From NCBI GenBank assembly GCA_022925895.1, contig JAKSYS010000829.1, positions 1 through 20,820 of the forward strand: 20,820 nt of DNA, written 5' to 3'. This stretch comes from Fragilaria crotonensis (Eukaryota; Bacillariophyta; Fragilariophyceae; Fragilariales; Fragilariaceae). Positions within the stretch are counted from its first letter, which is position 1, and every line of letters starts with the position of its first letter. This document shows positions 1 to 10,081 of the stretch, piece after piece. The translations under genes were made by a program, and so were the position numbers. A model generated the notes under the pieces. That model was not told the origin of the DNA. It worked only from the letters and a program-made list of their open reading frames with translations, and ran no database searches.

Positions 1-770
1 ATACTTGTATATGCCTACTATAGAACATATGTAACTGTACTGTATGCTGCGTCGCATGTGCATGATGCGTAGAGTCCTATGACATACGATTTCGAAGCTG
101 TAGATAGTTGGTAACGTGTTTTTTGTACGGAATGGGCGTCTGGCACCTAGCAGCTGTCTGCGCTGTCTGCACAATCAAATGCACGGCAACAAGTACGACA
201 TCTAGTTGCATACTACACGTCCGTCATTCTTGCACTCTGCTCCGGTACCGGGAGTCGATACGATCTGCGACATTCCTTTTCGGCATTTGGGAAAGTCCAA
301 GTGTCTCTGATTGAAGTTAAATTTGAAACACACGTCAAATTGCCGTCGTCAGCGAAGGACCTAATTCTGAAATGGATCAACGTGACTCAATGTCAACAAT
401 GAAAGGAGGCACTCAGACTACTTGGACACGAGTATTGTCAGGACGGTAAGGCAAGAAATCAAGTACAATCGAAATGACCATTTTTGAGTGGACGGAAGCA
501 AGTAAACGAAAATACACCAAATGACCGGAACTGTTCTCTGTTTCTGCGTGACGTTTTTTTCTGTTCCACCACTCATGTTCGATGTTCTTCGCGTTTCAAC
601 TTCGCAAGGAGCGACAGATCGATGTGGCGGATGATCCCACAACTCGGATATCGACAATTCTACGTTTTTTAAACATATACATTACGGGCCGATAGGTTGT
701 CGTTGTCCATATAAACAGTCCCAACTTCCCAATCCCATCACAAACACCAAACACCACATCGCAACAGCAA
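1..770. other. Intergenic region upstream of the HSF gene
   Basis: No gene is recognised here. Short open frames on both strands have no domain, signal peptide or compositional support. Several GTAC tetranucleotides occur in the first 300 bases. One TGACGT hexamer lies at 549-554, about 220 bases before the HSF start codon; a single copy is weak evidence for a regulatory site. The last 80 bases are A- and C-rich, which fits a 5' untranslated leader. Confidence 0.5.
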
Positions 771-1823
771 ATGTATGCGCAGATGAACAACTCTGAACTC
801 TCGTTCGCTCAAGCCACCCCCCATTATGCACCACTTGGATCGCCTCAGGACCACCAGCATGTGCAGCCGGTGAAATCGAACTCTTTTCAAGAAAGCAGCT
901 ACTATCAAGGACAACAAGCTGTGATGGCCAACATGACATTTAATTCTACAGTGCCTCCTGAAGCGACGGAGTATTCATTGAGTACAATGTTTGGAAACGA
1001 CATGAACGGATTCCAGAATATGCAGAGGCTAGGCCCCGAGTTGAATGCCATGGCGATTCCGCAACAGCAGCAGCTGCAGCCCGAACAACAACAGTTCCAG
1101 CTTTATAGCGCGGAACTTCTCAGGAACCTGACGAATCAGAAAATGCAAATGCCTGTTTATGACCATCAAATGGGCCCAAGACTGCTTACTCCTACGGCTC
1201 AGCCTATGCTCCAACACCAATTTCCTCGATTTGACGACCCCCGCTACTTCATCTCTCAGGGGAATGGCATGAACATGAACATGAATATGATGCAGGTGAA
1301 TCATCAGCAAGCGTTCACTTTGCCGTCGCCCCATGAGTTGACTCTAAGAGACGACACAAGGAGGATGCGCGGTGGAGTGATTGAGCCTTTCCCCGAGAAG
1401 TTGCATAGACTGCTTACTGAAGTTGAAGCTGCCGGTCGATCGGATGTTATTTCGTTCATTGCGGGTGGCAAAGCATTCGCCATCCACAAGCCGGATAAAT
1501 TCTTCGATGAGATCGTGCCGCAGTATTTCCGACAGAGTCGTCTGTCTTCATTCAAGCGCCAACTTAACTTGTATGGATTCGAACTCATCAATAATGGGCC
1601 AACGAGGGGCGCCTACTACCACGAGATGTTCGTTAAGGACCACCCTGAGCTTTGCCGCCGAATGCGCCGGGTAGCCGTCAAGCTACAAACGAACAAACAT
1701 CAAGAATGTAACCAGAAGGCTGATGATTGCTATAACTTGTCCCCGCTTACAAACATCAGCGCTGAAACGGGTTCCGATGTAAGCCGACATTCGCTTGACG
1801 AAGTCATCCTTCATCCTCGATGA
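771..1823 (+). CDS. Heat shock factor (HSF)-type transcription factor
   Basis: This single-exon frame encodes 350 residues. The HSF-type DNA-binding domain spans about residues 205-304: the start around VISFIAGGKAFAIHKPDKF, the recognition-helix block SSFKRQLNLYGF (259-270), and a closing segment with YYHEMFVKDHPEL. The N-terminal 200 residues are low-complexity, with Gln-rich (97-110) and Met/Asn-rich (165-175) stretches that could be an activation region. No clear heptad oligomerisation domain follows the DNA-binding domain, and only about 45 residues remain, so this is a short, N-terminally extended type. HSFs bind inverted GAA repeats in the nucleus, and the family is greatly expanded in diatoms, so a heat-specific role cannot be assumed. 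The start ATG follows an A-rich leader; another Met occurs at residue 5. Confidence 0.93.
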   Translation: MYAQMNNSELSFAQATPHYAPLGSPQDHQHVQPVKSNSFQESSYYQGQQAVMANMTFNSTVPPEATEYSLSTMFGNDMNGFQNMQRLGPELNAMAIPQQQQLQPEQQQFQLYSAELLRNLTNQKMQMPVYDHQMGPRLLTPTAQPMLQHQFPRFDDPRYFISQGNGMNMNMNMMQVNHQQAFTLPSPHELTLRDDTRRMRGGVIEPFPEKLHRLLTEVEAAGRSDVISFIAGGKAFAIHKPDKFFDEIVPQYFRQSRLSSFKRQLNLYGFELINNGPTRGAYYHEMFVKDHPELCRRMRRVAVKLQTNKHQECNQKADDCYNLSPLTNISAETGSDVSRHSLDEVILHPR

Positions 1824-2649
1824 TAGTTCCAAGTTCTGAGGAGAACATTATGTATAATTATATTTGATTCCGCCTGTTACGTGGTACAGTACTCGGAATG
1901 CAATGAATCGTAATGATTCATGTCAACCTTGCATTAGTTATAGCACTCCGCGACAGCTGCGCTCCCATCGAATGTGGTACTCATATCACGTACATGACCG
2001 GTTTCATGAATGTTACATATCAAATAACGCACCCGATGCAGCAGGTCATCCGTCATCCCAATTTGGAACAAGTTGCAAATTGCACGGCGAATGAGAATCC
2101 AGAGGGTGAATCACGCTTTGTCGTCATGATGACATGTTATTCAGTCGTTTGTTCCTTCGGATCTGGTACTGGAACACTGTACTTGGTACGTGGACGTCGG
2201 ACCGGTTGCAATAGGAGTGCCAAGCGCCTTGCGCGATGTATGCATGTACAATGTACAGTATAAGGAAGTGGCATTAATTCGGCTCGTATGTCGTACGTGT
2301 CAATCCCTCGACTTTCCAAAGACACAAGGCAGACGACAGCCGCGCCTTTCGCACGAAATAATAATTGAGTTCAAGTATTACACCTACCGGTAGTAGCACG
2401 CGTACCGGTCTATTGTGTTGGAATCTGGAATCTACTCGTATGCTTCATAGTACCAGTACTAGTACCGTACGATGGCATGACTCGCATAATCGGAAGGATT
2501 ATTGGAAAACCCGGAAGCAAGATCTCAACTCGAGTGGTTGATCATGGATCCAACAGCAGCCCTCTGTTGTTTTTCATGTTACACTGCAAATAAAAAATGA
2601 CGCAAACTTCGTTGCCGACATCAAACACGAGCATGTTCTATCTTTCATC
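1824..2649. other. Intergenic region with a GTAC-rich island
   Basis: No gene is recognised. The frames at 1864-2094 and 1913-2263 overlap in different phases and look like chance. The stretch 1884-2470 holds 15 GTAC tetranucleotides, including the clusters at 2166-2189 and 2450-2470. The last 120 bases before the lipase ATG are AT-richer and could be its promoter and leader. Confidence 0.5.
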
Positions 2650-4512
2650 ATGACAACGATAAAGATGCTGTCAATATCATGGTTATCATTGTGTTTGATG
2701 ATTGTATGCCTTGCTGATGCAACTGACGGGGCTGGGACGAGGGAATTCCGTGAATCAGGACTCCGTCGTATGTTTGCTTGGAATCGACGATTGTCGTCGA
2801 ATGAGTCCGAAACATCAGTTGTATTGGGTGATGGCGACAATGACCATGCTGATACTCCTGCTGCTGTTGCCGTTGGGGACAATCAAAATCATGATAATAT
2901 CATGGTCCATAACAATCATCATGCCACAACCAAATCTCCTCTTCCGCCTCCTCCTCTGTCGCGACAACCAAAAGAACAAGAACAAAAACAACAACAAACT
3001 AGCATCTTTCCTCACATAAACAATGAGATTGCAAACCGATTGCAATTGATGCATCGTGCTGTGAGACGGACTGCCGCTGGGGCAATATCAACCTTTAGTT
3101 TCGTCGCAAGCGTATCCATGGGATTGACGACATCCGCCAAATCCAGGTTTCGCGAAATCCGACCAGCCATTGACACCATTCAGATTTATTTGGAAGAAAG
3201 CGGCATTTCCAAGGAATTGGCAAAGAGTTTCACAAATCGACTCTTTCAGAATGTTGTCGTTCTGTGGCGTATTCAGAAAGAGTATCGTGAGACTCATGAT
3301 CTGCGCGATTTGGTTGCAATGAAACGAAATCAGGATGAGATACCAAGCATGGAAGAGGCATCCAGGTGAGAAAATAGTTGTAAACATCAAGACATGCAAA
3401 CACCTGGGCAAATGTTCCGCATACCTATGTAGTGCTACTGTTCAGCATCATCTTACCACTATTCCACTCGCAGGTACATTCGATTTGCTACGGCTGCCTA
3501 CGGCGAACATATGATTCGGGCTGCTCGGTTAACTCGACAAGCCAGTCGGTCCAAGAAACGACTCAGAACAACCCGGCAGCGAATCAGTGAGCATATACAT
3601 GTTCCTGAGGAAGACATTATGATCATGGATATTGACTTTAGTGGACATCGTCAGCACCTTCACCACATAGTTGCAAAGGACCACGTAAACAAAGTTGTGG
3701 TGTTGGCAATTCGAGGAACATTTAGTATCCGTGATCTTATTGTTGATGCGAATGCATTTACTCGTAAGTGTTGAATTCGTTAGTGATTCTGCGGCCATTC
3801 AGAGAAAGGACGCTCACAATTGCAAGTCAGGGCCATTTTGTGGGGTGAGGCGCATCATGAGATGGCAGAAATGGCGGAAAGGACGTGGGAAGCAGCGGCG
3901 CCGTTCATAATATCAGCCCTGAAAGAACACGACGACTATTCTTTGGTAATCACTGGTCATAGTCTAGGAGCAGGTGTTGCCTGTCTTCTCAACATTCTGT
4001 GCAATCAACGTTCCAGAGAGAGAATTCTTGGGCGAAAAGTGAAATGTTTTGCGTACGGATGTCCACCAGTATTCAACGCCGTCGAACTCGTTCCTGATGC
4101 TGTTGCGAGCACGACGTGCTACATCCATGGAAATGATGGCGTTCCATTCCTTTCATTAGGCCACGTGCGTCGGCTTGTTTCAACTCTGCAGTGGATTGAC
4201 CAAGAATCGTCAAAGCCACTTCAGAAAGCAAAGTTACTAATCGGCAAAAAGGGCCGAGACAAAAGGATGATCAACGCTGCCCTGCAAGGTAGTACCATTG
4301 TTCCCAAGAAGGGGTCACCAATTCTTGTCGTCCCTGCGTCTGCAGTTGTTTGGACGAGAGAAAATGAAATGGGTCGCTTTGACTTCAAGGTATGCGATCC
4401 GAGACAAGTTGCATTGTTGGGGATACAAATTAGCGCGGGGTTCATGGGCGATCACGCATTGGCTTCGTATGAAGAAGCACTGCATTATCTTGAGAATCAA
4501 GGCGCTCTGTGA
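2650..4512 (+). CDS. Secreted class-3 lipase, sn-1 diacylglycerol lipase-like
   Basis: Three exons, 2650-3365, 3474-3763 and 3827-4512, give 563 residues. Intron 1 is GTGAGA..CAG. Intron 2 starts GTAAGT; its acceptor is less certain, with AAG at 3825-3826 preferred because the in-frame alternative at 3802 leaves a 39-nt intron. Residues 1-24 form a signal peptide (SWLSLCLMIVCLADA). Residues 50-117 are low-complexity. The alpha/beta hydrolase part holds VVVLAIRGTFSIRDLIVDA, the nucleophile elbow GHSLGAG (Ser381), the acid in HGNDGVP (Asp439) and the base in GDHAL (His545), a complete catalytic triad in class-3 lipase order. The family hydrolyses acylglycerols, and this motif set is closest to sn-1 diacylglycerol lipases; exact substrate and final location are inferred. 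A further 3' exon (acceptor near 4552 or 4566) replacing the stop at 4510-4512 is possible. Confidence 0.88.
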
Positions 4513-4994
4513 TGTATTCCATTTCTTCTAGTTCTAATCCGTTCAATTGCAGACATTGGTCAAGAGGCTGCTTGACATGGATGATAACACAGAAAACAGG
4601 AGTGATTGGCTTCGATTGTCCCCTGGCATTCATCTTGCGGAAATGTTTTGTAAGAGGAGAAAGCAAGAGACCCAACCGAAGAAGCAGAGTCCTAGCTCAA
4701 GTGGTGTGTGCTTCAATCAGACTGGGCGTTGACAACTGCGATGGGGTCGATGCTACGTCGGTGCTTGCGACAGCAGACCGCAAAATGGGTAGGGGGCATC
4801 AGTGTCCAATGACTAAGATGCATGCTTCAAAATTTGAAAGGAATCGATTAGGTGTATTTAGGAGAGCAAAGCAGACAACGTTTCCCTTGTGCGGTCCTAT
4901 TGTGTCAAGTAATGCAACATTGAATGTAGTTCTCCACGTGCCGCAGTAGCATCGAAAGTAGCCGTAGATTGTGCACAGGAAGAAGAAAATCGAA
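4513..4994. other. Intergenic region between convergent genes
   Basis: This lies between the lipase (+) and the plastid membrane protein (-). A frame at 4553-4732 reads like protein (residues such as DMDDNTENRSDWLRLSPG), while a longer overlapping frame runs to 4949. Neither joins the lipase convincingly: the only donor near its end (GT at 4509) is in the wrong phase for the first frame with the best acceptor at 4552. It could be 3' untranslated sequence or an alternative last exon. Confidence 0.4.
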
Positions 4995-6500
4995 TTAAGG
5001 GGTCGTGTCGCGCATGGTTTGCTCTTGTTCGGCTCGCGTCCGTAGCTCGTTGAGGCCGCTCAGTTGAAATACAGCCACAGGACCGCCGAGAAGTCCTTTG
5101 ACACCCCATACGAACTTGCTACGGTTCTTGTCCGATGCCTTCGTGTAGGCGAAGATACTCGAACCGATGTTGGCCACGACGATTGTAAGGGATGGGGGCT
5201 GCAGCGCCCCTTGCAAAGTGGGATCGAGATGAAGCGCGTCAATAAATCCCTCAGTGACATGCCCAAATGCAAATGCGATAAAAAGCGACGTTATGATTGA
5301 GTATACCCTCAAACCACCATCAATCGCCAGAATCTCCGCCGGATCCTGAATGAATGCACCGGCCTTGGCTTGGCGTGCCCAATCGCTTGCTCGACCCAAT
5401 TTGCGTCCCTCCTCGTCTAACTTGTCTGGGGTCCAAAGAGGTGTTTGCTGCGGTCCAACGTTTCGTTTGTCTATAAGTACAAGCGATGGCACGAATGAGT
5501 CAAGACACGAGATGAACCAATTGGATTGCATATTTGTGGCCGAGAGAGTACTTTACCTGCAAAGGGTTGTTGATACTCTTCCTCAGCAATCGCGGGTCTC
5601 ATTCGCTCCCCGCTCTGAGCTTTCACTTTGGCTCGTTGCAACGCATCCTCCATCATGGAATCATCGGTAAGGAGACCTATCTTCAATCCCGTGTAGCGAC
5701 CCTTGTCTTGTTCTCCAGTTCTGTCAATCACAAGTGGTGGGGCTTTAACTTTTTCTTTAACAAGGTTGACGGGAGGTCGGAGGCCCATGAGTTTGTACAT
5801 TTCCAATCTGCCACCCGATTCCATTATTGGTTTGACCAGGTACTATTGCGAAGAACACAGAGGCAACAATCAGAGTGAGTTTCTTGAGTGACAACATCCG
5901 AAGTACATGTGGCAGGCCATGGCAGGAAGAGCAACGTACCCCAAATCCATACTTGTCAAGCTCGGAATAATCGAAAATATTTGGCATTTCTAACGTAATC
6001 TCCTTGTTCGGAGAACCCGAGACGTAATCCAATACTACATTACCCTTGGTACCACCCACAATTTTCCCAGCTTCCTTTTTCATGGCTTCATCGGCGCCAA
6101 CTTGTTCCCTGTACGCAAGATATTTAGTAAGTTCTGCCTTAATGTCGGCATAATCATCTTGGACAGAATTTTCACTTCCACCACCATCAGTATTGCTATT
6201 CGTCTTCACTGCTACTGACGTTATCGGTCGATGAAGAGTGTGCCTGCCAGCAGTCGTTGTGTGGGGTGCACGTGTCACGACGAAGTTGCTCTTGCTGTTG
6301 AACCCATGCTGCCGCCTGCCACCATCATGTGACGAGAGGGGACAACCAAGTACCACCCGTTGAGTCTGAAAGCCAACGCATTGCGAGACGAGTGTAGTAA
6401 CAGTGAGGAGTAGCAGATGCAGAGGGATAAGCATTATTGATGAACAACAACAAAAATGGAAAATTGATCGACAGAAATGATCCCAGGATTTCGACGACAA
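4995..6500 (-). CDS. Plastid-targeted membrane protein of unknown function
   Basis: Three minus-strand exons (6500-5940, 5842-5557, 5470-4995) join to 440 residues. The introns are GT-AG, 97 and 86 nt, and phases match exactly (0, then 1). The N-terminus has a hydrophobic signal (LHLLLLTVTTLVSQC) followed by VGF-Q, the Phe-containing cleavage motif of diatom plastid presequences, then a basic, Ser/Thr-rich transit region. The mature part has a charged segment (around ELTKYLAYREQVGADEAMKKEAG). The third exon carries two likely membrane helices, around RVYSIITSLFIAFAFGHV and LTIVVANIGSSIFAY, and a short polar tail. I do not recognise the family. A thylakoid or envelope membrane location is inferred. 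The Met at residue 23 (codon starting at 6434) would give a tighter signal peptide and may be the real start. Confidence 0.8.
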
Positions 6501-7778
6501 ACTTCATTCAGTTTGACACCAGAAGTCATCATCAGCACGTCTATCCGTCAACTTGTGTGCTTTGTGCACTGCACTACTCTATGCTGGTATTCTAGAAGCA
6601 GTACACAGTAGCGTTGGCCTTTGGGTACACATAAATACATCTACAAAGCGGTACTGTAGAAGTCGTAGGGTCGAAGGTCGAAGGCCTGCCGACAGACGTT
6701 TCTTTCCAGCTGTACACTTGTATGTTGTATGTATGTATGTAGTGCTAGCACTACTCGTTCTGCCCGTGAAGTTCATTCCCGCGTCCTCAGTTTTCACCAC
6801 CTTCGTCAAGGCCAAAGCGTGTCGTCTGGAGTCTGGCCCATTACGGCTGTTGTCACAGATATGCTTTCAGCTTCTCTGAACCTGGTACTTGCACGTTTGT
6901 TCTTCACGCTTACGTGTGAGCGTGATGGGGACCCAAGACATCATACTATTATGCCACTTGTATATTGTAATCCTTCACCTAGGAGCTAGCTGGAGTTGAA
7001 GATGATATTAGAGGGTCAAGGAAAGAGGAAGATGAGTATAGCAATAATACCCACTCTCTTACGTATAGGACCCTAGTGAAGAAGCACCAACATGTAGATA
7101 GTGTTCTCACTTATCTAGAAGCACAAAATACACCAATAAAAATCTAACTTTGGGCGCATTGGCGGGCTCACAATAAGATACTTTGTTCCTAGCAATGCCA
7201 GCATGTGGGTTCCTGAATGCCCAAGCCTGACCATACGATGCCGTCATGACTGTTACACTACTGCTGATACCATGGTATTGTATGCACTACTTGGTGACAA
7301 TACAAGAAGTAGATCGTGGAGTAGAATGCCTCACCAAAGTTTGATGGTATCCCATTTCACAACGAGTAGCTACCTGCGACCCACCATCATTGTCCTTTAG
7401 ACACCAGCTAATGAGCGGAAGATGAATATGCTCTATGATGAGATTTGCATTTTCAAATGATATACTGCTGCTTCGTTTGAAACATCCAAACAAGGGGGGC
7501 ATCTGTGCATGCCATGATGCACTAACGGACTTGATTCGCACCAGCTGGGCATCACACCTGGTGGACCAGAACTCCCAAGGTGAGGACAAATGTCAGGCGA
7601 ACATCAATCAACGAATGCCGACCCGAAAAAAAGTGACGAAAAAATTCCAACGGTTCCCGCATGAAAAAACAACACGAATCTGAAAATTGATTCAAGATTC
7701 GTAAAAACAAGTTAATTTTGATGCGTACGTGGGGTCGTATGTGCTACTCCACTCAAACGGCACTCACTGTAAATTAGT

Positions 7779-7784
7779 TGACGT
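7779..7784 (+). promoter_or_regulatory. TGACGT motif, candidate CO2/cAMP-responsive element (copy 1)
   Basis: Exact TGACGT, 272 bases before the bestrophin start codon. The same hexamer is the CCRE1 element described in the diatom Phaeodactylum for bZIP-mediated CO2/cAMP control of carbonic anhydrase genes. Function here is inferred from the match and from clustering. Confidence 0.4.
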
Positions 7785-7802
7785 TTCGAGCAACTCGGAC
7801 TA

Positions 7803-7812
7803 TGACGTGACG
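7803..7812 (+). promoter_or_regulatory. TGACGT plus overlapping TGACG, candidate bZIP site (copy 2)
   Basis: TGACGTGACG: a full TGACGT overlapping a second TGACG half-site by one base. It is 24 bases downstream of copy 1 and in the same orientation. Confidence 0.4.
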
Positions 7813-7904
7813 AAATGCCAACAAGACGATTTGAGTACGTTCGGAAGGTGATACGTATGCGTCATGCAGATGGCACAAGCACACATCAGACAAAAAACAG
7901 GTGA

Positions 7905-7910
7905 TGACGT
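7905..7910 (+). promoter_or_regulatory. TGACGT motif, candidate CO2/cAMP-responsive element (copy 3)
   Basis: Third exact, same-orientation TGACGT, 146 bases before the bestrophin ATG. Three copies in 132 bases is far above chance for a hexamer. Confidence 0.4.
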
Positions 7911-8055
7911 AGTGAAAAACCATTGTAAATCTTGTATTTGACGAACTCAAACAGTCGTGTGTTGCAAGTGGGCAAATTGCAAATTTGTGTGACAACCTGA
8001 CAACACTTGACACAACCCGAACGATCTTTGCACGTCGCAGCGGCAGAGACAAACA

Positions 8056-9733
8056 ATGACAGAAACGCCATCGTCAATAATGTTCTCCAATAAAGTATCA
8101 CGTCCGGTGGTGCGCTGGATGGCCATCACATCATTAGCGTGCACACAGGCAGGTGCCTTCACGCCCTTTGTGCAAATGCCATCATCATTCCAACGTTGTC
8201 AACGTACCACAACTGGTAGTAAATGCCAAGGTGTAACTGTTACAGTATCAGGAGTATCATTGCCATGTGTGAATCAACATCATCTCGCACGCACTTGCAA
8301 CAACCGGTGCAAACTTACACGGTTATTCTCACGGTCGAACTCAAAAGGTTACTTGAAAGAAACAAGGCTTTCATCAAGTGTCTCCGGCACCTATAACTTC
8401 AACAGCGATGAGCCATCCATTGCTGCATCCGTTCCATCTTCACTCTATTCAGCTGACATCAATGATTCACGCTATTCGGCATCGGATTGGTTTCATAACA
8501 TTATGACCTTGCCAAAATCATCCATCCTGAAAGAGATCAAAGGCCCGGTCATTGCCGTCACAATTTGGTCAACGTTCATATCATTAATACATTTGTTTCT
8601 CAGGCAGAGGAACATGACTCAGGCGGCTAAAGCTATGACTATAAGCAGCAAGCCTCATGCACTCCTTGTCAGTGCCTTGGGACTCCTGCTCGTTTTTCGA
8701 ACCAATTCGGCGTATCAACGTTTTGCGGTAAGTTCACAGTTCAGTCGTGCTCAGGGATGACGCCCTGAAGGTTGGACTCGTCACATTATTGTAAACGTGA
8801 TTTAACTAACGCCAACCCAATTCACAGGAAGGACGTAAAATTTGGGAGCAAATCCTTTCCATTAGTCGCAATATGTCTCGCATGGCATCCCTCTACTCGA
8901 ACGATTTAGGAGAAGATCGGCGAAAACGTGTCTTTCGATTACTATCAGCATTTCCCTACCTCCTTCGTCATCACATTCAACCGCAGTGTCTTGGAGACTG
9001 CGACGCGATCAAGGGATCGCCTTATGCTATCCTGTTGAACCAGCCAGCATCTCGCGTACGCGGTGTTGGTAGCAACAGCAGGACCGTTCCATCGAACAAT
9101 GAATGTTGGATCGACCGTCGTTCCTGCCATGGTGTTTACTACCCGACGTGGCACTGCTTAAATGCGCCAACGCTGCAAATCGTCCACTGTGGGCCTGCGA
9201 TCGCTTGTCCCGCGAGATTGTCAGTGTACCATACAGTAACAATTTTTCGTCTCGAACGCATCCAGTTCCTTGGACAAATTGACAAATTATCTCAATGCAT
9301 TGGAGAATGCGAACGAATTCACCAAACTACTGTCCCCCTGAATTATGCACGACATTCGCTCCGCAGTCTAACCCTGTGGCTCGCGACCTTGCCATTTTGT
9401 CTCATTTCCGAATTTGGAATCATTACAGGACCTGTCGTCGGAGCCATGGCATGGTTGTTATTGGGAGTGTATCAAATCGGATTCACCATTGAAGATCCAT
9501 TCCAGGGATCGTCACTGCGATTATCCCTCTTGTGCGATGCCGTCTATCGTGATGTCATGTACTACATTGGGCACGGTAGTGCTGTTGCTGGCAGCTGTGA
9601 TGGCAGCGGTGATGGAGAAAATGCACGAGATTCTGCCTATCGACGTTTGGAAGAGGAACTGGAGGAATGGAATGCCTTGGATACGCAAATTATCTCGAAT
9701 CAACCATCCTTGGTGATCCGCGTCGCACCTTGA
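8056..9733 (+). CDS. Plastid-targeted bestrophin-type anion channel, internal frame disturbed
   Basis: Two exons, 8056-8727 and 8828-9733, with a 100-nt GTAAGT..CACAG phase-0 intron, give 525 residues. A signal peptide ends in AGAF-TPF (Phe35), the diatom plastid-targeting motif. Bestrophin features are a first membrane helix (164-182), the block SSKPHALL..GLLLVFRTNSAYQRF continuing across the splice as EGRKIWEQI, then GQIDKLSQCIGECERIHQTTVPLNYARHS, two later membrane segments, and YQIGFTIEDPFQG. The C-terminus is an acidic helix (YRRLEEELEEWNALD). Bestrophins are pentameric anion channels; plastid members in algae are linked to chloride balance or bicarbonate supply in thylakoids, so carbon-concentrating work is plausible but inferred. 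Residues about 323-366 are out of frame with the conserved reading, which is present in another frame at 9122-9254; see findings. Alternative starts are Met9 and Met22. Confidence 0.85.
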
Positions 9734-10081
9734 CGCACACAGAGGCTCTGTGTCAAACATGCGCTGTCATGTATGGCATTTTCTGTGCCGCACGATCAAC
9801 GAACACATGTCGCCAGACAATCATTTTTTTCGTGGACCTTACGGTTGGCGTTGAAGAACAAGTGCCTCTTGAATGAGTGTACAACACCAACAACAACAGC
9901 TATCAACTACAGCACCATCATGTTACTAAAACTGAAACTCTAGAGTTCGTCCATCTTCGTTTACAGAACAACATCATAATTGCAGTTTCATCGTCGTAGC
10001 TGGTTTGCCATGCCTGCGTCACGTCACAGAAAACAGACACGCCTGCGCCTACCACACCTTCTTCTTCCGTTCCAAGGCTCC
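9734..10081. other. Short intergenic region between convergent genes
   Basis: Lies between the 3' ends of the bestrophin (+) and the small secreted protein (-). No gene, hairpin terminator or repeat was recognised. A (CAA/CAC)-rich patch is present around 9885-9920. Confidence 0.5.

Larger units (their letters stand above)
6501..8055. other. Gene-poor region between divergent plastid-protein genes
   Basis: About 1.55 kb without a gene I can support. Frames up to 108 residues occur on both strands (for example 6553-6879 + and 7287-7589 -) but overlap one another and show no motif. A small (GTAT)n run occurs near 6726-6741. GTAC is locally common in 6600-6720. The part 7020-7600 could be a decayed mobile element, but I see no diagnostic motif. 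The last 280 bases act as upstream region of the bestrophin gene and hold three TGACGT motifs, listed separately. Confidence 0.5.

Noticed and set aside
4509..4949. 146-residue frame after the lipase as a separate gene
   Set aside because: It overlaps the lipase stop, has no domain, and is not supported by splice phase; kept only as a possible 3' exon.
6553..6879. 108-residue plus-strand frame in the gene-poor region
   Set aside because: It overlaps other-frame and opposite-strand frames of similar size and shows only a chance hydrophobic stretch.
7287..7589. Decayed reverse transcriptase or other mobile-element remnant
   Set aside because: The region feels repeat-like but no catalytic motif or terminal repeat could be found, so it is not called.
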